Assembly (NCBI GenBank): GCA_036496805.1
Contig: DASXKN010000019.1
Span: 1-64,000, forward strand
Direction of reading: 5' to 3'
Origin: SZAS-103 sp036496805
GTDB lineage: Bacteria > Pseudomonadota > Gammaproteobacteria > Xanthomonadales > Xanthomonadaceae
DNA: 64,000 nucleotides
Both the position numbers and the translations under genes were made by a program. The notes under the pieces are model-generated. The model was not told where the DNA came from. It saw only the letters and a list, made by a program, of their open reading frames with translations, and did not search any database. Positions 37,574-45,933 of this stretch are shown here, one piece after another. Positions within the stretch are counted from its first letter, which is position 1, and each line of letters begins with the position of its first letter.

Positions 37574-38328
37574 ACGCGATTCCGGGTATCGGCGCGGGTG
37601 GACGCCGTCGAATCAAGTCGCCGCATTGTGGTCGGTCTCTGTCGGGCGCTTCCGCGGCTCGTGATCGAATCAAGTCGCCGCATTGTGGTCGGTCTCCGTC
37701 GGGCGCTTCCGCGGCTCGTGATCGAATCAAATCGCCGCACTGCGGTCGGTCTCCGTGCGGCGCTCCCGCGGCTCGTGATCGAATCAAATCGCCGCACTGC
37801 GGTCGGTCTCCGTGCGGCGCTTCCGCGGCTCGTGGCTACGATCCGGCCGCTCGGCGCAGCCTCGCGGCGTTCAGCCACGCAGGCGGCAGTGCCGCCAAAG
37901 CGCGTGGCTTCACCCTGCTCGAGGTGCTGGTCGCCTTCACCTTGCTGGCGATCGGCCTCGGCATCCTGCTGTCGATCCTGTCGGGTGGCGTGCATGCGGT
38001 CTCGCGCGCCTCGGATGCGACGCGGGCGAGCCTGTACGCGGAAAGCCTGTTCGATTCGCTGGGCGCGGACCGGCGCCTGCGCCCGGGCCGCACCCAGGGT
38101 TCGTTCGAAAGCGGCCGTTACCGCTGGACGCTGGACATCACGTCGTACCAGACGCCCAAAGCGGCGGCGGCGCCCGGCGGCCCGCCGCAAGTGGCGCAGG
38201 ACGGCACGGCGGAGAACGTCCTGTTGCATGTCGTCCTGCAGATGCAGTGGAACGGCAGCGGTTCAGGCAACCAGTTGCGCGTGGACACGTTGCGCGCCTA
38301 CACGCCGGCGCAGGATGTCGCGCCATGA
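37570..38328 (+). CDS. gspI: Minor pseudopilin GspI with a repeat-extended leader
   Basis: 252 residues from the ATG at 37570, which overlaps the gspH stop. The prepilin site GFTLLEVLVAFTLLAIGLGI begins at residue 113 (Gly -1, Phe114 +1, Glu118 +5). The first 113 residues hold four 19-residue repeats (IKSPHCGRSLSGASAARDR type, residues 15-90) encoded by 57-bp tandem copies. No in-frame ATG, GTG or TTG exists between 37573 and 37909, so the repeats appear to be translated unless a rare start is used. Typical leaders are 6-20 residues. The mature domain is normal (LYAESLFDSLG, VVLQMQW). Confidence 0.88.
   Translation: MNAIPGIGAGGRRRIKSPHCGRSLSGASAARDRIKSPHCGRSPSGASAARDRIKSPHCGRSPCGAPAARDRIKSPHCGRSPCGASAARGYDPAARRSLAAFSHAGGSAAKARGFTLLEVLVAFTLLAIGLGILLSILSGGVHAVSRASDATRASLYAESLFDSLGADRRLRPGRTQGSFESGRYRWTLDITSYQTPKAAAAPGGPPQVAQDGTAENVLLHVVLQMQWNGSGSGNQLRVDTLRAYTPAQDVAP
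37612..37839. repeat. Four 57-bp tandem repeats in the gspI leader
   Basis: Copies start at 37612, 37669, 37726 and 37783. Each encodes 19 residues. Copies 1-2 and copies 3-4 are most alike (GCATTGTGG against GCACTGCGG), suggesting stepwise duplication. All are in frame with gspI. The spacing is exact, with no spacers, so this is not a CRISPR array. Confidence 0.95.
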
Positions 38329-39056
38329 ATGCCGGCATCGGCAACCGGGCTTCGTCGCCGACGCCGCGCGGCGCGCGCGGATTCACCCTCATCGAGATCA
38401 TCCTGGCGACCCTGCTGCTCTCGCTCGGCCTGACGATCGCCTTCGCGAGCCTGCATTCGGCCAACGAATCGGTGCAGCGTTCCGAGGCCGCCGCCGGACG
38501 CAACGAGCACCTGCGCGCGGTGCAGGCGCTGCTGTACCGCATCCTGCAATCCGCGCAGCCGCTGGTGCTGGCGCGCGACGATTCCACCCAGCAGGTGACG
38601 TGGATGGAAGGCAAGGGCGATCACGTGCGCTTCGTCGCGCCGATGCCCGGCTACATGTCGCGCGGCGGCCCTTACGTGGTCACCCTGCAACTGGTGCATT
38701 CGAGCACGGGTAGCGGCACGAGCCTGCAGCTCGCCTACGCGATGCTGGTGGACGAGAAACCGCTCGAAAGCGATGCCAAGCTGCCGCCCGAGGACCTGCT
38801 CGACGGCATCGCCGAAGCGCATTTCGAATACCGCGGGCTCAGCGAGGAAGGGAAGAGCGGCGACTGGCAGGAAACCTGGACCCGTCCCTCGCAACTGCCC
38901 TTGCAGGTCCGGCTGGTCCTGCGTTTTTCCGATCCGACGCGACCCTGGCCAGCGTTCGCGACGGCGCTGCCGCTGGGCTTCGCGCAGGCGCGTTCGGACG
39001 ACGCGGGGGCGCCGGCGCCTGCGCCGGTGCAGCCCGCGCAGGGAGGCAGCCCGTGA
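38325..39056 (+). CDS. gspJ: Minor pseudopilin GspJ
   Basis: 243 residues; ATG overlaps the gspI stop. Leader of 19 residues ending RGARG, then FTLIEIILATLLLSLGLTIAF with Glu at +5. The GspJ pattern continues with ESVQRSEAAAGRNEHLRAVQ and the C-terminal VRLVLRF. The last 25 residues are Ala/Pro rich and unlike the family core. It forms the pseudopilus tip with GspI, GspK and GspH. Confidence 0.92.
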   Translation: MNAGIGNRASSPTPRGARGFTLIEIILATLLLSLGLTIAFASLHSANESVQRSEAAAGRNEHLRAVQALLYRILQSAQPLVLARDDSTQQVTWMEGKGDHVRFVAPMPGYMSRGGPYVVTLQLVHSSTGSGTSLQLAYAMLVDEKPLESDAKLPPEDLLDGIAEAHFEYRGLSEEGKSGDWQETWTRPSQLPLQVRLVLRFSDPTRPWPAFATALPLGFAQARSDDAGAPAPAPVQPAQGGSP

Positions 39057-39943
39057 ACGCGAGCCGCAACCAGCGCGGCGCCGCGCTGATCCTGGTGCTC
39101 TGGCTGCTGATCTTGCTGACCGCGCTGATCGGCGGTTTCGCGCAGAGCGCGCGCATCGAGGCGATGCAGGCGCACCAGTTGCGCTCCGCCGTGGTGGCGC
39201 GGCAGGCGGCGCGGGCCGGCGTCGAATTCGCGGTGCTGCGGATGCAATACCCCGACGTCGACCGCCGCTGGGTGCCCGACGGGCGCAAGTATCCCTACCA
39301 GCTCGGCAATGCCACGCTGGAGATCCGCATCGTCGACGAAGCCGGCAAGGTCGACCTCAACGGCGCCTCGCCGGACCTGCTCCATCGCCTGTTGCTGGCG
39401 ATCGGCGTGAAGGACCCGCAGGCGCAATCGATCGCCGCGGCGATCGTCGACTACCGCGACCCCGACGACCTGCTCACCGCCGGCGGCGCCGAGGAGGGCG
39501 ACTACAAGTCGGCCGGACTTCCCTACGGGCCGAAGAACAAGCCCTTCGAGGCGGTGTCGGAGCTGCAGCGCGTGTTGGGGATGAATTTCGCCCTGTACCA
39601 GAAACTCGCGCCCTACGTGACGGTCTATGCCAGTGGTGACCCGAGCCCGACCTTCGCGCAAGGCCCCGTGCTGCAGGCCCTGGGACTGAGTTCCGAGAAT
39701 GCGGACCTGTTCCTCGGCCAACGCCAGGCCTGGCAGCCGAGCGCGCCCGGAGCCCCGCCGGTGATGCCGGGCGGGCAACCTTTCGTCGTGCAGCCGGGAA
39801 CCGGTACCTATGACATTTCCAGCAAGGTCCATATGTCCGACGGCACGAGCCTGACCGTGAATGCTATCGTGCGCGCTTCACAACCCGGTCCCTTCGGCCA
39901 GCTGTACGTACCGCTGCAGTGGCGGGAGGGAGATTCCTACTGA
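39053..39943 (+). CDS. gspK: Minor pseudopilin GspK
   Basis: 296 residues from a GTG that overlaps the gspJ stop. Prepilin-type start NQRGAALILVLWLLILLTALIG; GspK lacks Glu at +5 as a rule, and here the hydrophobic segment follows directly after Gly. The alpha-domain and the motifs DEAGKVDLNGASPDLLHRLL and YRDPDDLLTAGGAEEGDY are typical. It caps the pseudopilus tip. Confidence 0.93.
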   Translation: MNASRNQRGAALILVLWLLILLTALIGGFAQSARIEAMQAHQLRSAVVARQAARAGVEFAVLRMQYPDVDRRWVPDGRKYPYQLGNATLEIRIVDEAGKVDLNGASPDLLHRLLLAIGVKDPQAQSIAAAIVDYRDPDDLLTAGGAEEGDYKSAGLPYGPKNKPFEAVSELQRVLGMNFALYQKLAPYVTVYASGDPSPTFAQGPVLQALGLSSENADLFLGQRQAWQPSAPGAPPVMPGGQPFVVQPGTGTYDISSKVHMSDGTSLTVNAIVRASQPGPFGQLYVPLQWREGDSY

Positions 39944-41130
39944 TGTCGTCCACTTCCGCCAACACGAGTCCATCGCTGGCCAGCCGGCTGAGCGCGCCTT
40001 TCGGACAGGCGCGGATGCGTTATGCGGGCAGTGGCCTGCAGCAATTCCTGCGCTGGTGGGGTGGGGAACTGGCGGGCCTGCTGCCTGCCTCGTGGCAGGC
40101 GGTTTTCGCGCAGGGTCGCGCACGCGTGCTCTACGTGGCCGTTGGCGACCTGCTGGAATTGCGCCTGGAAGAGGGCGGCCGCGACGCCCTGTTGGCCGGT
40201 TTGCCGCTGGACGCTGGCGCGAACCTGCAGGCGCAAGTCGACGCCAAGCTCGGGCCGAACCGGGCCGAGCGGCCACGCTGGCTGCTGCTGCCAGCGGGCC
40301 AGGTGTTGCGTCGCCGGCTCACCCTGCCGGTCGCCGCCACCGAACGCCTGCGCGAAGTGGTCGGGCACGAACTCGACCGGCAGACGCCGTTCCGCGCCGA
40401 CCAGGTGAGCTACGACTGCCGCGTGCTCGGCATCGACGCCGTCACCAAGACCGCGCAGGTGGAACTGCTGGTGCTGCCGAAAGACCGCCTCGAGGCCGCG
40501 CTCGCGCCGCTGGGTCCGCTCGCGACCCGCTTGAACGGCGTGGATGCGCGCGACGCCGAAGGCAAACCGCTGCGCTGCAACCTGCTCCCGCCGGAGCGCC
40601 GGCAGGCCAGCGACCATCGCCGGCTCTGGCTCAACCTCGGCCTGGCAGCGATCGCGCTGGTCGCGACCGGCTTCGCGCTCAACCAGACGCTCGACAACCG
40701 CAACCGCGCCGTCGAACGCCTGGAAGAGCAGGTGAGCCACAGCCACGACCAGGCGCGCCTGGTGAACGCCCTCAGCAAGCAACTCGAAGACGCAGCCAAG
40801 GGCGCCGACTTCCTCGCCACCCGGCGCGCCGCCGAGCCCTCGATGCTGGCAGTGCTCGCCGACGTCAGTGCGCGTATCCCGGACGACACCTTCCTCGAAC
40901 GTTTCAGCGAGCAGGACGGCCAGGTCTACCTGACCGGGCTGAGCAAGGATGCGGCCGGCCTGGTCGCCAAGCTCCAGGGCTCGAAGCTGCTGCATTCGCC
41001 TGCGCTCAGCGGCAGTGTGCAGCCGGATGCCGCGGCCAAGCGCGACCGCTTCACGCTCGCCGCGGAACTCAACGGCACGGCGCAATCGGCAGCCTCGAAA
41101 CAGGGAGGCCAGAATGCGTCTCCCCCGTGA
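39943..41130 (+). CDS. gspL: Type II secretion protein GspL
   Basis: 395 residues. The cytoplasmic actin-like domain (about 35-225, with RPRWLLLPAGQVLRRRLTLP and VGHELDRQTPFRADQV) binds GspE; a transmembrane helix (LWLNLGLAAIALVATGFAL, about 230-248) and a coiled coil plus ferredoxin-like periplasmic domain follow. It joins GspE to GspF and GspM in the inner membrane. ATG lies directly at the gspK stop; its end overlaps the gspM start. Confidence 0.9.
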   Translation: MSSTSANTSPSLASRLSAPFGQARMRYAGSGLQQFLRWWGGELAGLLPASWQAVFAQGRARVLYVAVGDLLELRLEEGGRDALLAGLPLDAGANLQAQVDAKLGPNRAERPRWLLLPAGQVLRRRLTLPVAATERLREVVGHELDRQTPFRADQVSYDCRVLGIDAVTKTAQVELLVLPKDRLEAALAPLGPLATRLNGVDARDAEGKPLRCNLLPPERRQASDHRRLWLNLGLAAIALVATGFALNQTLDNRNRAVERLEEQVSHSHDQARLVNALSKQLEDAAKGADFLATRRAAEPSMLAVLADVSARIPDDTFLERFSEQDGQVYLTGLSKDAAGLVAKLQGSKLLHSPALSGSVQPDAAAKRDRFTLAAELNGTAQSAASKQGGQNASPP

Positions 41131-41725
41131 ACACGGACGCCCGATCGCGGTCGGCCTGCTCGTGCTGGCGCTGGCGCTCGTGTACGGAGCCGGCCTGCAC
41201 TGGTGGTGGACGGCGCCGATGATCGCGATGGGCGACCACATCGAGGACCTGCGCCAGCAGGAACTGCAATCGCGCATGGCCATCGCGCAGAAGCCCGCCA
41301 TCGAGAAGCGCCTGGCCGAGGTGCGCAAGCTGGAGGCGGCCAACCCGGGCTTCCTTTCCGAGGCCAGCGTGGAGCTGGCCCAGGCCAGCCTGACCCAGCG
41401 CATCGAATCGCAGATCGCCCAGGTCAGTCCCGACCACAGTGCCTGCACGATCGTCCAGCGCACACCCACGCCATGGGCGGGCACGGCCGAGCGTTACCAG
41501 CGCGTGGTCGTGCAGGTGCGCCTGCTGTGCGGCATGAACGAATTCGCCGCCCTGCTGCATGCGTTCGAAGGCGGGCGTCCGCAGTTGTTCGTCGACAACC
41601 TCAACGTCATCAGCCAGCACACCTTCGTGGCCGAGAACGACGCCACCGATACCAGCCAGCCGCTCAACATCTCGTTCGACCTGTACGGCTACCTGCGCCC
41701 CGGGAGTGGTGGCCATGCTCCCTGA
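41114..41725 (+). CDS. gspM: Type II secretion protein GspM
   Basis: 203 residues. Short basic cytoplasmic start, one transmembrane helix (IAVGLLVLALALVYGAGLHWW) and a periplasmic coiled coil followed by a ferredoxin-like domain. The ATG overlaps the gspL 3' end by 17 nt. It stabilises GspL. The sequence is less conserved than in other components, so the call relies on topology and position. Confidence 0.85.
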   Translation: MRLPREHGRPIAVGLLVLALALVYGAGLHWWWTAPMIAMGDHIEDLRQQELQSRMAIAQKPAIEKRLAEVRKLEAANPGFLSEASVELAQASLTQRIESQIAQVSPDHSACTIVQRTPTPWAGTAERYQRVVVQVRLLCGMNEFAALLHAFEGGRPQLFVDNLNVISQHTFVAENDATDTSQPLNISFDLYGYLRPGSGGHAP

Positions 41726-41929
41726 AATGATCGTCGCGCAGCGACTCCACCGTCCCTCGCCCGCGACGCGGGGCGAGCAGGTGCGTTCGCGAACTCCGCG
41801 TTCGCGTACGTGCGAGCGCCTGCGCGATCAGCGCAGGCAGCGGTGTGGGAGGACCGCCGGCGGAGCCGGTGGTGGGGCGAGGGGGATCATGCCGCATGAT
41901 CTTTCCGACCTCTCCACGAGGTGGCCGGC
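41726..41929. repeat. Probable repeat-derived insertion between gspM and gspN
   Basis: A 204-nt gap in an operon that otherwise overlaps. It holds several hairpin-forming stretches: GCCTGCGC-gatca-GCGCAGGC, a run of GTTCGCG units, CCGCCGGCGGAGCCGG and ATCATGCCGCATGAT. No gene is apparent. It resembles inserted repeat DNA, but no second copy is in the window. Confidence 0.5.
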
Positions 41930-42703
41930 ATGATCCGCAGGTTCGAACCCCTGACATGGCTGCTGGTCGCCATCGCCGGGTGGGCGCTCGGCTGCGTCGC
42001 GATTTCCCTGAGCGGCTTCGGCGGACGCTACAAGCTGCTGCCCGACAATCCCGGGCTGGCGCAGCCATTGCCCGCGGTCTCCTCCGGCTCGACGGCGCAC
42101 GCGGCGATGGGGCCGCTGGAGGTGTATGCGGAAGCCTACAACCACCCGCTGTTCTTCCCCGATCGCAAGCCGGCCGCCGCGCATGTCCCGGGGCAGAACA
42201 ATGCCGCCGCGCAGCCGCTCGACGTCGTGCTGACCAGCGTGATCATGACGCCGACCCTGCAGATGGCGATCGTGCAGGACCCGAAGACCAAGGCCAGCCT
42301 GCGTGTCCGCGAGGGCCAGCCGATCGGCGGCTCCTACGGCGGCTGGAAGCTGTCCGGGCTGTCGCCGCGTTCGGCCACGTTCGACGGCGGTTCGCAGGGC
42401 GAGACGACCCTGGAGCTGCGCGTGTTCGACGGCAAGGGTGGCGAGGAGCCCACGCGCAACGGCCTGACCCCGCAGGTCGTCGCCAGCGGTGCGCTCGGCG
42501 GCCCCCAACAACCACAGCCCGAAGCGGTGGCGACCGATGCCGGCGCCGAAGACAACACCGTGCAGGAACCAGCCCCCGATCCCAACCAGGCCAATGCCGC
42601 AGCCAACGCGGCCGCGCAGCAGGCCGAAGAAATCCGCCGCCGCATCGAACAGCGCCGTCAGCAGGTGCAGGCGCAGCGCGCAGCCAACAAGAAGGAACGA
42701 TGA
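41930..42703 (+). CDS. xpsN: Type II secretion protein GspC/XpsN-like
   Basis: 257 residues from the ATG at 41930; a GTG at 41921 is an alternative. One N-terminal transmembrane helix (WLLVAIAGWALGCVAISL), a periplasmic homology region (LDVVLTSVIMTPTLQMAIVQ, VREGQPIGGSYGGWKLSGLSP, about 92-160) like GspC, and a Gln/Ala-rich C-terminal part (about 185-257, AANAAAQQAEEIRRRIEQRR). In Xanthomonas this place is held by XpsN, the GspC-like link between inner-membrane platform and secretin. The stop overlaps the gspD start (ATGA). Confidence 0.85.
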   Translation: MIRRFEPLTWLLVAIAGWALGCVAISLSGFGGRYKLLPDNPGLAQPLPAVSSGSTAHAAMGPLEVYAEAYNHPLFFPDRKPAAAHVPGQNNAAAQPLDVVLTSVIMTPTLQMAIVQDPKTKASLRVREGQPIGGSYGGWKLSGLSPRSATFDGGSQGETTLELRVFDGKGGEEPTRNGLTPQVVASGALGGPQQPQPEAVATDAGAEDNTVQEPAPDPNQANAAANAAAQQAEEIRRRIEQRRQQVQAQRAANKKER

Positions 42704-45006
42704 TCCACATGATTCCCCTCGGCACCCACCCCATCCGCCCGAAGGCGCCATCGCGTCGCCCCGGCCATGCCGGCGCGATCGCGCTGCTGTTCGCGGCGCT
42801 GACCCTGCTGGCCGGCTGCGTCAGCGCGCCGGTCGCGCGCATGGACCGCAACGCCAACCTGCCGCCACCGGCCGCGCAGAAGATCGTCGACGACGACAGC
42901 AGGTCGATCGAATCCGCGCCGCCGCCGAAGATTCCGCCGACGATCCGCGCCGGCACCGGCCAGTTGATCGACGCCTCCGCCGCCGCGAAGCCGCAGCCGG
43001 GCCGCGCCGCCGAGCCCGCGGGCGAGACCACCTTCAACTTCGAGGGCGAGTCGCTGCAGGCGGTGGTCAAGGCCATCCTCGGCGACCTGCTGCAGAAGAA
43101 CTACGTGATCGCCCCGGGCGTGCAGGGCACCGTGACCCTGGCCACCCCGAGCGCGGTCAATCCCAGCCAGGCGATGTCGCTGCTGGAGATGGTGCTGGGC
43201 TGGAACAACGCACGGATGATCTGGGCCGACGGCCGCTACAACATCGTCCCCGCCGACCAGGCGCTGGCCTCGGGCAACCTCGGGCCGCACACCGGTCCGA
43301 TCGGCAGCGTCCATGGCTACGAGGTGCGCGCGGTGCCGCTGCACTTCATCTCGGCCACCGAGATGGAGAAGCTGCTCAAGCCCTACGCGCGCACGAATGC
43401 CATCGTCAACGTGGACTCGGCGCGCAACCTGATCGTGCTCGCCGGCACCCGCGAAGAACTCGAGAACTACCTGCGCACGGTGCAGATCTTCGACGTCGAC
43501 TGGCTGGCCGGCATGTCGGTCGGCGTGTTCCCGCTGCAGCAGACCGACGCCACCCACATGGTCACCTCGCTGGACAAGGCTTTCGGCGAATCCAGCAAGA
43601 CGCCGGTGGCCGGCATGTTCCGCTTCATGCCGCTGGAAGGCATCAACGCGGTGCTGGTGATCACGCCGCAGCCGAAATACCTCAACGAGATCCAGACCTG
43701 GATCGACCGCCTCGACGCGGGCGACGGCCAGACCGCGCGCCTTTACGTGTACGAGGTGAAGAACGTCAAGGCCAGCGACCTGTCGGGCCAGATCGGCACC
43801 CTGTTCGGGATCCCGGTGCAGCAGTCCGCCGCGACGCCCGCGCCTTCGACCATGCCCGGCCTGGAACCGGTCGAGGTCAGCACCTACGGCGAGAAGGATG
43901 GGGTGCCGTCCACCGCGCAGCCACTGGGACGAGCCGCCAACGCCACCGCCCGCAACAACAATGCCGCTGCGGCAGGCGGCGCCAATGCCCAGCACGGCGA
44001 TGGCAGCGGCGTGAGCATCACCTCGGTCGAGGACAGCAATTCGATCCTGGTGCGCGCCACGCCGGCGCAGTGGGAATCGATCCGGCGCGCGATCGACCGC
44101 CTCGACACCATGCCACTGCAGGTGCACATCGAGGCGCAGGTGATCGAGGTCAACCTCACCGGTGAACTGAGCTACGGCACGAGCTGGTACTTCCAGAATG
44201 CGATCCCCGATCCCACGCTCGCCGCCCTCGCGGCGCACCGCAAGGGATGGGGAGCGATCGCCGGCAGCATCCTGCCGACCGGCTCTACCGACTCGACCGT
44301 GACCCCCGGCGCGAGCTGGACTTTCCTGGGCCCGAGCTCGCTGGCGATCGTGCAGGCGCTCGATCACGTTTCGCACGTGCGCATCCTGTCGTCGCCCTCG
44401 CTCGTGGTGCGCAACAACGTCGAGGCCGACTTCGATTCGGGCACCCAGATTCCGGTCGCGAGCACGATCTTCTCGCCCGGCCTCGGCGCGACCGGGTCGG
44501 TCACCTCGCCCACCACCGGCACCGGCTCGACCGGGACCACGACGGGCACCGTCGACGACACCTACAGCCAGGTGCAGTTCCGCCAGACCGGCGTGAGCCT
44601 GAAGGTGAAGCCGCGCGTATCGAGCAACGGCATGGTGTTCATGGACATCACCGAGGACGTGAGCAGCCCGAGCACGACCGGCCCGACGATCGCCGGCAAC
44701 ATCAGCGTCGACGACCGCAAGCTCAAGACCTCGGCGGTCGTGGCGAGCGGCGAGACCGTCGTGCTGGCCGGACTCATCAAGGAGACCAAGGGCAAGGACG
44801 ACAGCGGCGTGCCCTACCTGAGCCGCATCCCCGTCATCGGCGGCCTGTTCGGCACCAAGAGCCTGACCAACGATCGCGAGGAGGTGCTCGTGCTCGTGAC
44901 CCCGACCGTGATCCGCGATCCGAGCGATGCGCGCAAGCTGACCGACGAGTACGGCAGCCGCTTCAAGGCGCTCGAGCCGATCAAGCAGCCGCAGACGATC
45001 AAGTGA
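42700..45006 (+). CDS. gspD: Type II secretion secretin GspD (XpsD-like lipoprotein)
   Basis: 768 residues; a second ATG at 42709 is possible. Signal peptide with lipobox LTLLAGC (like XpsD, which is lipidated), an extra Pro-rich stretch, N0-N3 domains (FNFEGESLQAVVKAILGDL; GYEVRAVPLHFISATEMEKLLKPY) and the secretin core (VHIEAQVIEVNLTGELSYG, VRILSSPSLVVRNNVEADF, FGTKSLTNDREEVLVLVTPT). An Asn/Ala-rich loop (about 395-440) and a Gly/Thr-rich loop lie in the core. It forms the outer-membrane channel. No GspS-type pilotin is nearby, consistent with self-lipidation. Confidence 0.95.
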   Translation: MIHMIPLGTHPIRPKAPSRRPGHAGAIALLFAALTLLAGCVSAPVARMDRNANLPPPAAQKIVDDDSRSIESAPPPKIPPTIRAGTGQLIDASAAAKPQPGRAAEPAGETTFNFEGESLQAVVKAILGDLLQKNYVIAPGVQGTVTLATPSAVNPSQAMSLLEMVLGWNNARMIWADGRYNIVPADQALASGNLGPHTGPIGSVHGYEVRAVPLHFISATEMEKLLKPYARTNAIVNVDSARNLIVLAGTREELENYLRTVQIFDVDWLAGMSVGVFPLQQTDATHMVTSLDKAFGESSKTPVAGMFRFMPLEGINAVLVITPQPKYLNEIQTWIDRLDAGDGQTARLYVYEVKNVKASDLSGQIGTLFGIPVQQSAATPAPSTMPGLEPVEVSTYGEKDGVPSTAQPLGRAANATARNNNAAAAGGANAQHGDGSGVSITSVEDSNSILVRATPAQWESIRRAIDRLDTMPLQVHIEAQVIEVNLTGELSYGTSWYFQNAIPDPTLAALAAHRKGWGAIAGSILPTGSTDSTVTPGASWTFLGPSSLAIVQALDHVSHVRILSSPSLVVRNNVEADFDSGTQIPVASTIFSPGLGATGSVTSPTTGTGSTGTTTGTVDDTYSQVQFRQTGVSLKVKPRVSSNGMVFMDITEDVSSPSTTGPTIAGNISVDDRKLKTSAVVASGETVVLAGLIKETKGKDDSGVPYLSRIPVIGGLFGTKSLTNDREEVLVLVTPTVIRDPSDARKLTDEYGSRFKALEPIKQPQTIK

Positions 45007-45012
45007 GCGACG

Positions 45013-45042
45013 TGCGCGGTCCGCGTTCGCGCGGACCGCGCA
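45013..45042 (+). terminator. Perfect hairpin with TTCG tetraloop after gspD
   Basis: Stem TGCGCGGTCCGCG / CGCGGACCGCGCA, loop TTCG, 7 nt after the gspD stop. No T-run follows, so it may be a stability or attenuation element more than a full terminator before the next gene. Confidence 0.6.
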
Positions 45043-45064
45043 GCCGAAGCGGTTGACGATCCGC

Positions 45065-45910
45065 ATGAACGGTGTGGCTTCCATACGCGCCGTCGTGGTC
45101 ACGCATCGCAGTGCGGCCACGATCGGCGATTGCCTGCAACGCCTGCTCGCCGCGCCGGAAATCGGCGAAGTCGTGGTCGTCGACAATGGTTCCGACGACG
45201 GCACGGTCGCGTGCCTGATGCCCTTCGTCGAATCCGGCGCGCGCGTCGTCCTGCGCGCCGACCCCGAGAATCCCGGCTTCGCCTCCGCCTGCAATGACGG
45301 CGCGATGAACTGCGCGTCGCCGTGGCTGGCCTTCGTCAATCCCGATTGCCTGGTCGGGCCGGACACGTTCGCACGACTGCTCGCGCATGCGTCCGCGCTG
45401 GCGTCGATCGGCGCGCTCGGTTGCGTGCAGGTCGATGCGAATGGCGTCGAGGACGCCGCCGTGCGCCGTCGCGATCCATCGCTGCGCGGGCTGATGTTCG
45501 CGGGCGGCGCGCGCTCGACCCTGCATGTGGCAGCCGACGGCCGTTCCGTGCAGCCCGTGGACGCGCTGTCGGGCGCGCTGATGCTGATGCCGACGACGGT
45601 GTTCGAACACGTCGGCGGCTTCGACGCCGGCTATCGCCTGCATGCCGAAGACCTCGACCTGTGCCGGCGCGTGCGCGACGCCGGCTTCGTCGTCGCCATC
45701 GCCAACGACGTGCGTGTCGTCCACCTGCGTGGCGTGTCGGGTCGCCGCCGGCCGCTGTGGGTCGAGTGGCAGAAGCACCGCGGCATGTGGCGCTACTTCA
45801 CGAAGTTCGAAGCGGCGCGGACTTCGCCGCCGTCGCGCGTTCTGCTGTGGTGCGCGCTGTGGGTGCATCTGGCGCTTCGCCTTCCTTTCCTCATGTTGCG
45901 CCGCCACTGA
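45065..45910 (+). CDS. Family 2 glycosyltransferase (rhamnosyltransferase-like)
   Basis: 281 residues from the ATG at 45065. GT-A fold: AVVVTHRSAATIGDCLQRLL, VVVVDNGSDDGTV, the NPGFASACNDGA loop, FVNPDCLVGP (DxD-like) and GFDAGYRLHAEDLDLCRRVR. A hydrophobic C-terminal segment (VLLWCALWVHLALRLPFLML) suggests membrane association. It probably adds a sugar to an envelope or exopolysaccharide acceptor; the sugar is unknown. It follows gspD by 59 nt including the hairpin, so cotranscription with secretion genes is possible. Confidence 0.88.
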   Translation: MNGVASIRAVVVTHRSAATIGDCLQRLLAAPEIGEVVVVDNGSDDGTVACLMPFVESGARVVLRADPENPGFASACNDGAMNCASPWLAFVNPDCLVGPDTFARLLAHASALASIGALGCVQVDANGVEDAAVRRRDPSLRGLMFAGGARSTLHVAADGRSVQPVDALSGALMLMPTTVFEHVGGFDAGYRLHAEDLDLCRRVRDAGFVVAIANDVRVVHLRGVSGRRRPLWVEWQKHRGMWRYFTKFEAARTSPPSRVLLWCALWVHLALRLPFLMLRRH

Positions 45911-45933
45911 GCGGCTTTCCGGAGGTGATTGTC

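Noticed and set aside
37612..37839. Direct repeats that might be a CRISPR array
   Set aside because: The 57-bp copies are tandem, without unique spacers, and are in frame with gspI. The valS repeats were rejected for the same reason.
41939..41955. A GTTCGAA block that resembles the T-arm of a tRNA
   Set aside because: It lies within the start of the GspN-like coding sequence, and no acceptor or anticodon stem can be folded around it. No tRNA gene was found elsewhere in the window by eye.
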